Assembly (NCBI RefSeq): GCF_004799325.1
Contig: NZ_SSMD01000006.1
Coordinates: 210,394-274,393, forward strand
From: Thalassobius vesicularis
GTDB taxonomy: Bacteria; Pseudomonadota; Alphaproteobacteria; Rhodobacterales; Rhodobacteraceae
Reading direction: 5' to 3'
Length of the DNA stretch: 64,000 bases
The notes under the pieces are model-generated. The model was not told the DNA's origin. It did no database searches and worked only from the letters and a program-made list of their open reading frames with translations. The stretch's first letter is position 1. The number at the start of each line of letters is the position of its first letter. Below, piece by piece: positions 63,877-64,000 of the stretch. A program made the position numbers and the translations under genes.

Positions 63877-64000
63877 ATGCGCGAAGTCATGACCAAGAGC
63901 ATGGCCCGGAACATATTTTATGGCGGGTCGTTGTTCTTCATATTGATATTTGTGGGTCTAACGGCCCAGTCACATCGTTACATCGTGAAGGAGTCGACGG
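63877..64000 (+). CDS. norC: Nitric oxide reductase subunit C NorC, 5' end only
   Basis: First 41 codons of the cytochrome c subunit of nitric oxide reductase, cut by the window end. The N-terminus reads MTKSMARNIFYGGSLFFILIFVGLTAQSHRY, the membrane anchor typical of NorC; the heme motif lies beyond the window. AAGGA precedes ATG 63877 by 8 bases; an overlapping ATG at 63869 gives only a seven-codon frame. norB and norQD are expected to follow. Confidence 0.9.
   Translation, partial: MREVMTKSMARNIFYGGSLFFILIFVGLTAQSHRYIVKEST

Overview
This 64 kb window is high-GC alphaproteobacterial chromosome, most likely from the Rhodobacterales (Roseobacter group). The evidence is a single-domain ModE beside modAB, an irr/fabA divergent pair, a SAM/SAH-type riboswitch candidate ahead of metK, the order phoH-ybeY-corC-lnt-metK, an aroA...cmk...rpsA-ihfB-lapA-trpF-trpB string, and a Paracoccus-like heme d1 (nir) operon. 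No rRNA, tRNA, CRISPR array, transposase or prophage gene was seen. Both ends cut genes: modB on the left and norC on the right.

Layout. 1-2.1 kb: molybdate uptake (modB, modA), a ModE-type regulator and an ArsR repressor with the cysteine pair of persulfide sensors. 2.3-4.7 kb: a zinc alcohol dehydrogenase and a drug-efflux-type MFS carrier. 4.8-10.7 kb: a leftward aromatic-acid cluster, pobA-pcaD-pcaC-pcaH-pcaG, then an alpha/beta hydrolase and pcaB. Together these encode 4-hydroxybenzoate to beta-ketoadipate. 10.8-13.3 kb: a tightly coupled leftward trio (HAD-II dehalogenase-like, alpha/beta hydrolase, PLP dehydratase) of unknown substrate. 13.4-15.7 kb: an FKBP isomerase, an unknown Cys-motif membrane protein and a quinone reductase.

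15.8-24.1 kb: irr diverging from fabA, later fabB and fabI (unsaturated fatty acid synthesis). Between fabA and fabB sits a LysR regulator divergent from dabB-dabA, a membrane pump that accumulates bicarbonate. This looks like a module placed inside a fab locus. 24.2-27.8 kb: an unknown protein, miaB, and two adjacent secreted proteins sharing an undescribed 33-residue two-cysteine domain. 27.9-34.5 kb: RNA metabolism and envelope housekeeping (phoH, ybeY with an exact 54-bp tandem duplication, corC, lnt), then metK under a riboswitch, queF and trmB. 34.7-43.5 kb: aroA, a membrane protein, a GFA domain continuous in frame with cmk, an aldo/keto reductase, rpsA, ihfB, lapA, trpF and trpB. Two perfect, inverted DnaA boxes follow trpB.

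43.7-54.9 kb: mixed genes (DUF2237, serine beta-lactamase-like, pth, rplY, sulfotransferase-like, lldD, MaoC-like, trpA, VOC, ychF) and a yjbF/yjbH envelope-polysaccharide pair. 55-64 kb: a denitrification island. nirE-C-F-DL-G-H-J-N runs leftward and makes heme d1; nnrS and norC run rightward. Each side has a TTGAC-N4-GTTAA box, the CRP/FNR (NnrR/Dnr) type, which predicts induction by nitric oxide or low oxygen. nirS is not in the window.

Several intergenic gaps carry related palindromic repeats (two families, plus a twin-hairpin element). Function calls rest on motifs and family resemblance read by eye; no database search was run.
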